A DNA stretch of 64,000 nucleotides, from assembly GCF_900104485.1 (NCBI RefSeq), contig NZ_FMXQ01000004.1, forward strand, positions 62,001 to 126,000. Reading direction: 5' to 3'. Positions within the stretch are counted from its first letter, which is position 1; each line of letters opens with the position of its first letter. The notes under the pieces are model-generated. The model was given only the letters and a program-made list of their open reading frames with translations. It searched no databases and was not told the DNA's origin. Source of the DNA: Bauldia litoralis. Its GTDB lineage: Bacteria; Pseudomonadota; Alphaproteobacteria; Rhizobiales; Kaistiaceae. The translations under genes and the position numbers were made by a program. Below are positions 21,656 through 28,392 of the stretch, piece by piece.

Positions 21656-22240
21656 ATGCGATTCCCGTTCCATCGGATAGCGACGGCCCGCAACGGGCTG
21701 ATGGCCATCGCGGTGGTCGCCCTCGGCGCCTGCTCGGCGACGGACGGGCCGAGCCTCGTTTCCGGCGCTACGACGGCGACGCCCGACGCCACCACGGCCG
21801 CCGCCGTGCCGACGCAGTTCCTGAAATCGTCCTATTGCCCGCCGATCCAGATCCGCGCCGGCACCGAGGCGATGACCATCTACGAGCGCGGCCATGACAA
21901 TGAATCGGCGTTCGTCCGCCAGCAGGCCTCGATCACCAAGACCGCCCGCGAATGCCGGGTCGCCGGCAACGAACTGGCGATCAAGATCGGCGTCAGCGGC
22001 CGCGTGGTGGCCGGGCCGAAAGGCGGCGCCGGATCGGTGACGCTGCCGGTGCGGGTCGCCGTCGCCAAGCAGATCGGCGGGGCCGGGCCGCTGTATACGA
22101 ACCTGTTCAAGGTGCCGGTCACGCTGAGCGCCCCGACCTTTGGGAAGACCTATCAGGAGGTCTTCAACGTGTCGGTGCCGGTCGGGCCGCAGGACCGCGA
22201 CCTGATCATTTTCGTCGGCTTCGACGAAGGGAAGAAGTAA
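21656..22240 (+). CDS. Predicted lipoprotein of unknown function
   Basis: I do not recognise the family beyond its export signal. The N-terminus (basic residues, then LMAIAVVALGAC) carries a lipobox LGAC, so a lipid-anchored protein is expected. A Thr/Ala-rich linker follows, then a domain starting FLKSSYCPPIQIRAGTEAM and ending in VPVGPQDRDLIIFVGFDE. Alphaproteobacterial genomes commonly encode similar lipoproteins of unknown role. The ATG at 21656 is chosen because AAGAGGA lies 6 nt before it; the ATG at 21650 abuts that site. The length is 194 residues. The gcv promoter follows immediately. Confidence 0.8.
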   Translation: MRFPFHRIATARNGLMAIAVVALGACSATDGPSLVSGATTATPDATTAAAVPTQFLKSSYCPPIQIRAGTEAMTIYERGHDNESAFVRQQASITKTARECRVAGNELAIKIGVSGRVVAGPKGGAGSVTLPVRVAVAKQIGGAGPLYTNLFKVPVTLSAPTFGKTYQEVFNVSVPVGPQDRDLIIFVGFDEGKK

Positions 22241-22258
22241 GCGGCGGCGCGCCCGCGA

Positions 22259-22286
22259 TTGACTCGACCAAGCCGGACCCTATGCT
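22259..22286 (+). promoter_or_regulatory. Candidate promoter of the gcv operon
   Basis: TTGACT (22259-22264) and TATGCT (22281-22286) are separated by 16 bp. The predicted transcription start is near 22293, about 55 nt before the first glycine aptamer, a sensible geometry for a riboswitch leader. Confidence 0.5.
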
Positions 22287-22348
22287 GACGGAGTCGGGGT
22301 GTCGTCGCGTCCCGGCCGGGCGATCGCCGCGAGGGGATCGGCCGTAAA

Positions 22349-22438
22349 CGACCGCCGGGAGAGATCGGACCACGAGACGGTCCGGCGCCGAAGGAGCAAC
22401 CGCCCCGGAAACTCTCAGGCTAAAGGACCGGACGGTCG
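22349..22438 (+). promoter_or_regulatory. Glycine riboswitch, aptamer 1
   Basis: The conserved core is present: GGGAGAGA, then GGCGCCGAAGGAGCAACCGCC, then ACTCTCAGGCTAAAGGACCG. P1 is closed by CGACCG (22349-22354) and CGGTCG (22433-22438). The proximal and distal hairpins are short, as is normal. With aptamer 2 it forms the classic tandem glycine sensor upstream of gcvT. Confidence 0.93.
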
Positions 22439-22440
22439 AC

Positions 22441-22680
22441 GACGCTCTGGAAAGCAGCACGCCGCGAGGCGGGCTCACCGAAGGAGTAACCGCGAGGCCG
22501 TGATTTCCGGGTGTTCCGGAAGGGCGGCCACGGAAGCATTTTCAGGGAGAGGTGGCTTGCACCTCTCAGTCCGGAAGAGCGACCACGGAAGCGTTTCCAG
22601 GAAAAGTGGCTTGCACTTTTCCGTCCGGAAGAGCGACCGGCAAAGACGCGGGAATCTCTCAGGTCCTCGGACAGAGGGGG
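22441..22680 (+). promoter_or_regulatory. Glycine riboswitch, aptamer 2 with enlarged hairpin
   Basis: The second aptamer contains GCTCTGGAAAGCA at its start, CACCGAAGGAGTAACCGCG in the middle and CGCGGGAATCTCTCAGG then GGACAGAG at its end; CTCTG (22445-22449) and CAGAG (22672-22676) close P1. The distal hairpin stem CCGCG (22490-22494) / CGCGG (22647-22651) encloses about 152 nt instead of the usual few. That extra sequence holds tandem palindromic repeats. The core bases are outside the insertion, so glycine binding may be kept. An imperfect hairpin and GGGGAA lie between here and the gcvT start, with no T tract, so control could be translational. Confidence 0.88.
22515..22640 (+). repeat. 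Tandem palindromic repeat inside the riboswitch
   Basis: Two units starting with TCCGGAAG at 22515 and 22570 and a partial third at 22624 give periods of 55 and 54 bp. Each full unit contains a hairpin with loop GCTTG: stem GAGAGGTG/CACCTCTC (22547-22567) in the first and GGAAAAGTG/CACTTTTCC (22600-22622) in the second. The stems differ by paired substitutions. They resemble the short palindromic repeats scattered in Rhizobiales genomes, but no copy identical to these is obvious elsewhere in this window. Confidence 0.85.
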
Positions 22681-22737
22681 TACGAACGGGCCACGCTTGG
22701 GCCGTCTCGTAACCGTCGCTCTGGATCCGGGGAACGC

Positions 22738-23886
22738 ATGGCCGAAGCCGTCTCGAACGATCTCATGGAAACCCCGCTGGCCGGGCTCCATCGCGAGCTT
22801 GGCGCGCGGATGGTGCCCTTCGCCGGCTATTCGATGCCGGTCCAGTATCCGACCGGGATCATCGCAGAGCACAACCAGGTGCGCGATTCCGCCGGCCTGT
22901 TCGACGTCTCGCACATGGGCCAGGCGTGCCTCGTCGGGCCGGATCACGAAACCACCGCTCGCGCGCTCGAGGCGCTGACACCGGGCGATTTCGTCAACCT
23001 CGGTCGCGGCCGGGAGCGTTACACGCTGCTCCTCACAGAGGATGGTGGCATCATCGACGACATGATGGTGACACGGCCGGTTTCGGTCGACGATGACGGT
23101 CGGCTGATGCTCGTCGTCAACGCCGCGCGCAAGGATGTCGACTATGCCGATTTCCGCGCCCGGTTACCTGCCTCGGTGACGCTCGAGCCGATGGAAGACC
23201 GCGCCTTGCTCGCCCTCCAGGGCCCCGCGGCCGCGAAGGTTCTGGCCCGCCACGTCGCGGATTTCGGCGAGCCGGGCTTCATGACGGTGCGGTCGGCTTC
23301 TTTCGACGACGTCTCCTGCGACATCTATCGCTCCGGCTACACGGGCGAGGACGGCTTTGAGCTGTCCATGGCCGCAGACGATGCCGAGGCGATCGCGCGC
23401 GCCCTGCTGGCCGAACCGGAGGTCGGGCCGATCGGCCTTGGCGCCCGCGACTCGCTGCGGCTCGAGGCGGGGCTCTGCCTTTACGGGCACGACATCGACA
23501 CCACCACCACGCCGGCCGAAGCCGATCTCGGCTTTGCCATCGCGAAACGCAGGCGCGAGGAGGGCGGTTTCCCCGGCGCCGAACGGATCCTGCGCGAACT
23601 GGCCGACGGCCCGCCGCGGAAGCGGATCGGCCTGATGCTGGACGGCCGCGCGCCGGCCCGCGAGGGCGCCCATATCAAGACCCGCGACGGTCGCCATATC
23701 GGCGACGTGACCTCCGGCGGCTTCGCCCCGACGGTCGGCGCGCCGATCGCCATGGGCTACGTCAACGCCGAATTCGCCGAAGACGGCACCGGCCTTGCCA
23801 TCGAGGTGCGGGGCAAGGACCTGCCGGCGACGGTCACCGCCATGCCCTTCGTGCCCCACCGCTATTTCCGCAAACGCAAGCCCTGA
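22738..23886 (+). CDS. gcvT: Glycine cleavage system T protein (aminomethyltransferase)
   Basis: GcvT releases ammonia from the aminomethyl-lipoyl H protein and transfers the methylene group to tetrahydrofolate. Family motifs are [59 protein letters not shown] and [20 protein letters not shown]. The ATG at 22738 follows GGGGAACGC and gives 382 residues. It is the first gene of the operon and lies 58 nt after the second aptamer of the riboswitch. Confidence 0.97.
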   Translation: MAEAVSNDLMETPLAGLHRELGARMVPFAGYSMPVQYPTGIIAEHNQVRDSAGLFDVSHMGQACLVGPDHETTARALEALTPGDFVNLGRGRERYTLLLTEDGGIIDDMMVTRPVSVDDDGRLMLVVNAARKDVDYADFRARLPASVTLEPMEDRALLALQGPAAAKVLARHVADFGEPGFMTVRSASFDDVSCDIYRSGYTGEDGFELSMAADDAEAIARALLAEPEVGPIGLGARDSLRLEAGLCLYGHDIDTTTTPAEADLGFAIAKRRREEGGFPGAERILRELADGPPRKRIGLMLDGRAPAREGAHIKTRDGRHIGDVTSGGFAPTVGAPIAMGYVNAEFAEDGTGLAIEVRGKDLPATVTAMPFVPHRYFRKRKP

Positions 23887-23900
23887 CGAGGACTCCCCGC

Positions 23901-24272
23901 ATGAGCACCCGCTATTCCCGCGATCACGAATGGATTCGCCTCGAAGGCGACACCGCCGTGGTCGGCATCACCACCTACGCCCAGGAACAGCTTGGCGACG
24001 TCGTCTATGTCGAACTCCCCGAGGTCGGCAAGACGCTGGCCAAGGGCGCCGAGGCGGCGGTCGTCGAGTCGGTCAAGGCGGCCAGCGAGGTCTTCGCACC
24101 GGTTGGCGGCGAGGTCGTCGAGGTCAACGCGGCGCTCGGCGACGAGCCGGCGACGGTCAACCAGTCGCCGGAGGACGCCGGCTGGTTCCTCAAGTTGAAG
24201 CTTTCCGACAAGTCCGAACTCGACGGCCTGATGGACGCCGACGCCTACAAGGCCTTCGTCGACACGCTCTGA
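23901..24272 (+). CDS. gcvH: Glycine cleavage system H protein
   Basis: GcvH carries the aminomethyl intermediate on a lipoylated lysine between the P, T and L proteins. The lipoyl lysine is K59 in [17 protein letters not shown], and the protein starts [20 protein letters not shown]. The length is 123 residues, as usual. It begins 14 bp after gcvT. Confidence 0.98.
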   Translation: MSTRYSRDHEWIRLEGDTAVVGITTYAQEQLGDVVYVELPEVGKTLAKGAEAAVVESVKAASEVFAPVGGEVVEVNAALGDEPATVNQSPEDAGWFLKLKLSDKSELDGLMDADAYKAFVDTL

Positions 24273-24282
24273 GGAGAGACCA

Positions 24283-24762
24283 TTGGCCCAGCCCCATCTC
24301 TATCGCGCCACCGTGACCTGGCAGCGCGACGCCGAAGACGATTTCGCCAGGGGACGGTATTCGCGCCGCCACCTCTGGCATTTCGACGGCGGCATCGCGC
24401 TTGCCGCCTCGGCCTCCCCGCTGGTCGTGCCGAAGCCGTGGTCGGCGGAGGACGCGGTCGACCCGGAGGAGGCGTTCATCGCCTCGCTCTCCTCCTGCCA
24501 CATGCTGACCTTCCTCGACATCGCCCGGCGCGGCGGCTTCGTCGTCGAGCGCTACCAGGACGAGGCCGAGGGCGAGATGGCGAAGAATGCCGAGGGCCGC
24601 TTCTGGATCTCGCAGGTCACCCTACGCCCCCGGATCGTCTTTTCCGACGCCGGCGCGCCCGATGCCGCCGAGAGCGAACGGCTGCACCACGCCGCCCACG
24701 AAGCCTGTTTCATCGCCAATTCGGTCCTGACGGAAGTCCGGGTCGAGCCGGCCGGCCCCTGA
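24283..24762 (+). CDS. OsmC-family protein
   Basis: OsmC/Ohr proteins are thiol peroxidases active on organic hydroperoxides. This 159-residue member has the family C-terminus [18 protein letters not shown] with one cysteine and the N-terminal half [22 protein letters not shown] with the second, so both redox cysteines are present. The start is a TTG preceded by GAGGAGAGACCA. It sits between gcvH and gcvPA, 10 bp after gcvH and 19 bp before gcvPA, so it is almost certainly expressed with the glycine cleavage genes and under the riboswitch. A link between the two functions is not established. Confidence 0.92.
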   Translation: MAQPHLYRATVTWQRDAEDDFARGRYSRRHLWHFDGGIALAASASPLVVPKPWSAEDAVDPEEAFIASLSSCHMLTFLDIARRGGFVVERYQDEAEGEMAKNAEGRFWISQVTLRPRIVFSDAGAPDAAESERLHHAAHEACFIANSVLTEVRVEPAGP

Positions 24763-24781
24763 TCCGGAGAACGGACCCGCA

Positions 24782-26128
24782 ATGCGTTACCTTCCCCATA
24801 CCGAAGCCGATCGCGAGGCCATGCTGGCGCGGATCGGCGTTCCGGCGATCGACGCGCTCTTCGCCGACATCCCGGCGGACAAGCGCCTCGACGGCCTGCT
24901 CGACCTGCCGGCGACCCGCAGCGAAATGGAGGTCGAGGCGGCGCTCGGCCGGATGGCCGGCAAGAATACGCCGGCCGGCTCGGTGCCCTTCTTCGTTGGC
25001 GCCGGAGCCTATCGCCATCATGTCCCGGCGAGCGTCGACCACCTGATCCAGCGGTCCGAATTCCTCACCTCCTACACGCCCTACCAGCCGGAGGTCAGCC
25101 AGGGGACGCTGCAATACCTGTTCGAGTTCCAGACCCAGGTGGCGAACCTCACCGGCATGGAGGTCGCCAACGCCTCGATGTATGACGGCTCGACCGGCAC
25201 GGCCGAGGCGGTGCTGATGGCGCACCGGGTGACGAAGCGGCGCAAGGCGGTACTTTCCGGCGGCCTCCATCCGCAATACCGCGCCGTGGTCGAGACGGTG
25301 TCGGAAATGGCCGAGGACGCGGTGGTCGCTCTGCCGCCGGATCCGACCGGCACCGAGGCGATCCTCGACGCGATCGACGACGAGACGTCCTGCGTCGTCG
25401 TCCAGTCGCCGTCCTTCTACGGCGAATTGATCGACCTGGCGCCGATCGCCGAGAAGGCGCATGCGGTGGGGGCGCTGCTGGTCGCCGTCTTCACCGAGGT
25501 AGTGTCGCTCGGCGCCATCGAACCGCCGGGTGCGCAGGGCGCCGATATCGTCGTCGGCGAGGGCCAGTCGATCGGCAATCCGCTGACCTTCGGCGGCCCC
25601 TATGTCGGCCTCTTCGCCACCCGCCAGAAGTTCCTCCGCCAGATGCCGGGACGGCTCTGCGGCGAGACGGTCGACGCCGAGGGACGGCGCGGTTTCGTGC
25701 TGACGCTCTCGACCCGCGAGCAGCATATCCGCCGCGACAAGGCGACCTCGAACATCTGCACCAACTCCGGCCTCTGCTGCCTCGCCTTCACCATCCACAT
25801 GACGCTGCTCGGCGAGACCGGGCTCCGTCGGCTGGCCGCGAGCAACCATGCGAGCGCGGTGGCGCTGGCGGATTCATTGTCTGAGGTTCCGGGCGTAAGC
25901 GTCCTGAATGATTCGTTTTTCAACGAATTCACGATCCGCGTTCCCGGCGATGCGGCCGAGGTCATCGACGCGCTGGCGCAAAACGGCATCCTCGGCGGCG
26001 TGCCGGTGTCGCGGCTTGAACACGACCGGCCAGACCTCGCCGACCTGATCGTCGTCGCCACGACCGAGACCAATACCGATGCAGACCGCGCCGCGTTTGT
26101 CGCGGGACTGAAGGAGGTGCTGTCGTGA
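24782..26128 (+). CDS. gcvPA: Glycine dehydrogenase (decarboxylating) subunit 1
   Basis: This is the N-terminal half of the P protein, which decarboxylates glycine with PLP and loads the aminomethyl group on GcvH. The length of 448 residues is normal for the split form. Motifs visible are [41 protein letters not shown] and NMLYDGST-like [14 protein letters not shown]. The start follows GGAGAACGG. Its stop overlaps the GTG start of gcvPB by 4 bp, so the two subunits are made in a coupled way. Confidence 0.97.
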   Translation: MRYLPHTEADREAMLARIGVPAIDALFADIPADKRLDGLLDLPATRSEMEVEAALGRMAGKNTPAGSVPFFVGAGAYRHHVPASVDHLIQRSEFLTSYTPYQPEVSQGTLQYLFEFQTQVANLTGMEVANASMYDGSTGTAEAVLMAHRVTKRRKAVLSGGLHPQYRAVVETVSEMAEDAVVALPPDPTGTEAILDAIDDETSCVVVQSPSFYGELIDLAPIAEKAHAVGALLVAVFTEVVSLGAIEPPGAQGADIVVGEGQSIGNPLTFGGPYVGLFATRQKFLRQMPGRLCGETVDAEGRRGFVLTLSTREQHIRRDKATSNICTNSGLCCLAFTIHMTLLGETGLRRLAASNHASAVALADSLSEVPGVSVLNDSFFNEFTIRVPGDAAEVIDALAQNGILGGVPVSRLEHDRPDLADLIVVATTETNTDADRAAFVAGLKEVLS

Positions 26129-27753
26129 ACGAACAGGGTCGTCCCACCGCGCCGGTCACCGCCGTGACCGAAGACGCTGCCAACACCTTCACCGGCAACC
26201 GCGCGCTCCAGATGGAGGAGCCGCTGATCTTCGAGACCGGGCGGTATGACGTCACCGGCGTCGATCTTCCCCAAGAGGCGGGGAGAGCGGAACGCGCAAC
26301 AGGGAGCAAAAAAGAGGCGGCGAGCGCCGAAGGCGCGACAGGGAAGAAAACGAGACTCGGAAAACATGCCCGCACGGCGCCGATCGACCTGCCGGGGCTG
26401 ACCGAGCCGGAGGCGATGCGGCACTATGTGCGGCTCAGCCAGAAGAATTACGCGATCGATAGCGGGCTCTATCCGCTCGGCTCCTGCACGATGAAGCACA
26501 ACCCGCGCCTCAACGAGAAGATGGCGCGGCTGCCGGGCTTTGCCGATATCCATCCGTTGCAGCCGGTCGCGACCGTGACCGGGGCAACCGAGCTGATCAC
26601 CGAGCTCGGCCGCTGGCTGCTGGAGATGACCGGCATGCGCTCGGTGGCGATGAGCCCCAAGGCCGGCGCCCATGGCGAGCTCTGCGGCATGATGGCGATC
26701 AAGGCGGCGCTGACGGCGCGCGGCGACAAACGGTCGACGGTGCTCGTGCCGGAATCGGCGCATGGCACCAACCCGGCGACCGCGGCGCTGCTCGGCTACT
26801 CGGTGGTCGATGTCCCGGCCCGGGAAGACGGCACCGTCGATCCGGCCGCGGTCAGGGAGCGGCTGTCGCCGGACGTCGCGGCGATCATGCTGACCAACCC
26901 CAACACCTGCGGGCTGTTCGAACGCGACGTGGTGGCGATCGCCGACGCGGTGCACGAGGCCGGCGCGCTGTTCTACGCCGACGGCGCCAACTTCAACGCC
27001 ATCGTCGGCAAGGTGAAGCCCGGCGACCTTGGCGTCGACGCCATGCACATCAACCTGCACAAGACCTTCTCGACGCCGCATGGCGGCGGTGGGCCGGGGG
27101 CCGGGCCGGTGGTCTTCTCCGACATGCTGGCGCCCTATGCGCCGGTGCCCTTCGTCCGGATCGCCGGCGAGGGCGCCGAGTTCGTCGGTACCCGCGCCGA
27201 GGCCGGGGAGGGGGCGGCGCCCTTCGGCCGGATGACCGCCTTCCACGGCCAGATGGGCATGTTCGTCCGGGCGATGGCCTACATGTTCTCCCACGGCGCC
27301 GACGGCATGCGCCAGGCGTCCGATGACGCGGTGCTCAACGCAAACTATGTCCGCGCCGGGCTGCGCGACCTGATGAGCCAGCCCTTCGGCGACCGGGTCT
27401 GCATGCACGAGGTGCTGTTCGACGACCATTTCCTCGACGACACCGGCGTCACCACCCTGGATTTCGCCAAGGCGATGATCGACGAGGGCTACCATCCGAT
27501 GACCATGTATTTCCCGCTGGTCGTCCATGGCGCCATGCTGATCGAGCCGACCGAGTCGGAATCGAAGGCTTCGCTCGACCTCTTCATCGCGACGCTGCGC
27601 GATCTCGTCATGCGGGCGAAGAAGGGCGAGGCCGAGCGCTTCCGCCAGGCGCCGCAGCTTGCGCCGCGCCGCCGACTCGACGAAACCCGCGCCGCCCGGC
27701 AGCCGAAGCTGAAATGGGAAAAGCCGGCGCCGTGGAGCGAAGCGGCTGAATAG
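26125..27753 (+). CDS. gcvPB: Glycine dehydrogenase (decarboxylating) subunit 2, with in-frame repeat
   Basis: This is the C-terminal, PLP-binding half of the P protein. K313 in [16 protein letters not shown] is the Schiff-base lysine. The N-terminal [25 protein letters not shown] and [12 protein letters not shown] motifs are intact. The start is GTG within GTGA. The 542-residue length exceeds the usual ~500-520 for the split form. The excess includes two tandem 13-residue units at about residues 51-76 ([13 protein letters not shown] and [13 protein letters not shown]), in the linker before the conserved [17 protein letters not shown]. The Ser/Lys/Ala-rich insert looks surface-exposed and tolerated. 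Confidence 0.96.
   Translation: MNEQGRPTAPVTAVTEDAANTFTGNRALQMEEPLIFETGRYDVTGVDLPQEAGRAERATGSKKEAASAEGATGKKTRLGKHARTAPIDLPGLTEPEAMRHYVRLSQKNYAIDSGLYPLGSCTMKHNPRLNEKMARLPGFADIHPLQPVATVTGATELITELGRWLLEMTGMRSVAMSPKAGAHGELCGMMAIKAALTARGDKRSTVLVPESAHGTNPATAALLGYSVVDVPAREDGTVDPAAVRERLSPDVAAIMLTNPNTCGLFERDVVAIADAVHEAGALFYADGANFNAIVGKVKPGDLGVDAMHINLHKTFSTPHGGGGPGAGPVVFSDMLAPYAPVPFVRIAGEGAEFVGTRAEAGEGAAPFGRMTAFHGQMGMFVRAMAYMFSHGADGMRQASDDAVLNANYVRAGLRDLMSQPFGDRVCMHEVLFDDHFLDDTGVTTLDFAKAMIDEGYHPMTMYFPLVVHGAMLIEPTESESKASLDLFIATLRDLVMRAKKGEAERFRQAPQLAPRRRLDETRAARQPKLKWEKPAPWSEAAE
26275..26352 (+). repeat. In-frame tandem 39-bp repeat within gcvPB
   Basis: Two 39-bp units (26275-26313 and 26314-26352) both begin GAGGCGG and contain ACAGGGA near their 3' end; they are about three-quarters identical by eye. 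Being multiples of three, they keep the frame and encode EAxxAExATGxKK-like peptides. The pattern resembles short repeats more often seen between genes in Rhizobiales. Confidence 0.75.
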
Positions 27754-27813
27754 CCGGGCTGGATGTGCTACCGCCTGAGCGGACAGAACCGAACGCGACC
27801 TGGAGACGACGCA

Positions 27814-28227
27814 ATGACGATGGTGCACATCACGGCCGGCCCCTATGAATTCGAGGCGCGGCTGGAAGAGGTGGCGGCGCCGAAGACCTGCGCCCGGTTC
27901 AAGGAATTGCTGCCCTATCGCGAGCGGATCATCCATGTCCGCTGGAGCGGCGAGGGGTGCTGGATCCCGCTCGGCGACCTCGACCTCGGCCTCGACTTCG
28001 AGAACAACACCAGCTATCCGGCACCCGGCGAGATCATCCTCTTTCCAGGTGGCCTCAGCGAGACCGAATTCCTGATCGCCTACGGACCGGTCTGCTTTGC
28101 CAGCAAGGCGGGGCAACTCTCCGGCAACCATTTCCTGACGATCACCAAGGGCAAGGAAAACCTCCAGGCCCTCGGCAAGCTGACGCTCTGGGAAGGCGCC
28201 CAGGAGATCCTCTTCAAGCTCGCCTGA
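27814..28227 (+). CDS. DUF3830 family protein
   Basis: DUF3830 proteins are small cyclophilin-like beta-barrel proteins of unknown function, sometimes found beside amidohydrolase or transporter genes. This 137-residue protein has the family pattern: HVRWSGEGCWIPLG, then YPAPGEIILFPGG, then a C-terminus rich in Gly and Lys. The ATG at 27814 is chosen for its GGAG leader; an in-frame ATG-less extension to 27763 lacks one. It lies 60 bp after gcvPB in the same direction with no terminator between, so it is likely the last gene of the gcv operon. Confidence 0.8.
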   Translation: MTMVHITAGPYEFEARLEEVAAPKTCARFKELLPYRERIIHVRWSGEGCWIPLGDLDLGLDFENNTSYPAPGEIILFPGGLSETEFLIAYGPVCFASKAGQLSGNHFLTITKGKENLQALGKLTLWEGAQEILFKLA

Positions 28228-28242
28228 CCCGGACATACGCCA

Positions 28243-28266
28243 CGGCTCGCCGGACCTGACGAGCCG
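28243..28266 (+). terminator. Stem-loop at the end of the gcv operon
   Basis: CGGCTCG (28243-28249) pairs with CGAGCCG (28260-28266) across a 10-nt loop, 16 bp after the DUF3830 gene. There is no T tract, so termination is plausible but not assured. Confidence 0.4.
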
Positions 28267-28392
28267 GTATCAGCCGCAAGGGGTTCCCTGCGCGGGCCTG
28301 AACCCGGGTCTTCGTCACCGCCCTGTCACGTGCTCCGGTTAACGGATGGTTTCTTATCGAAATCAATTCGTTGACACCCGCTGGGGAGCACC

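Noticed and set aside
22515-22640. CRISPR-like array
   Set aside because: Only two full units; the repeats are contiguous with internal hairpins and no unique spacers, and they lie in a riboswitch loop.
25600-28236. Minus-strand open frame (878 codons) opposite gcvPA/gcvPB
   Set aside because: Antisense to conserved enzyme genes, without motifs or a ribosome-binding site.
28371-28376. TTGACA as the promoter of the RTX protein gene
   Set aside because: It is only 16 bp before the ATG, so a -10 element would fall inside the coding region.
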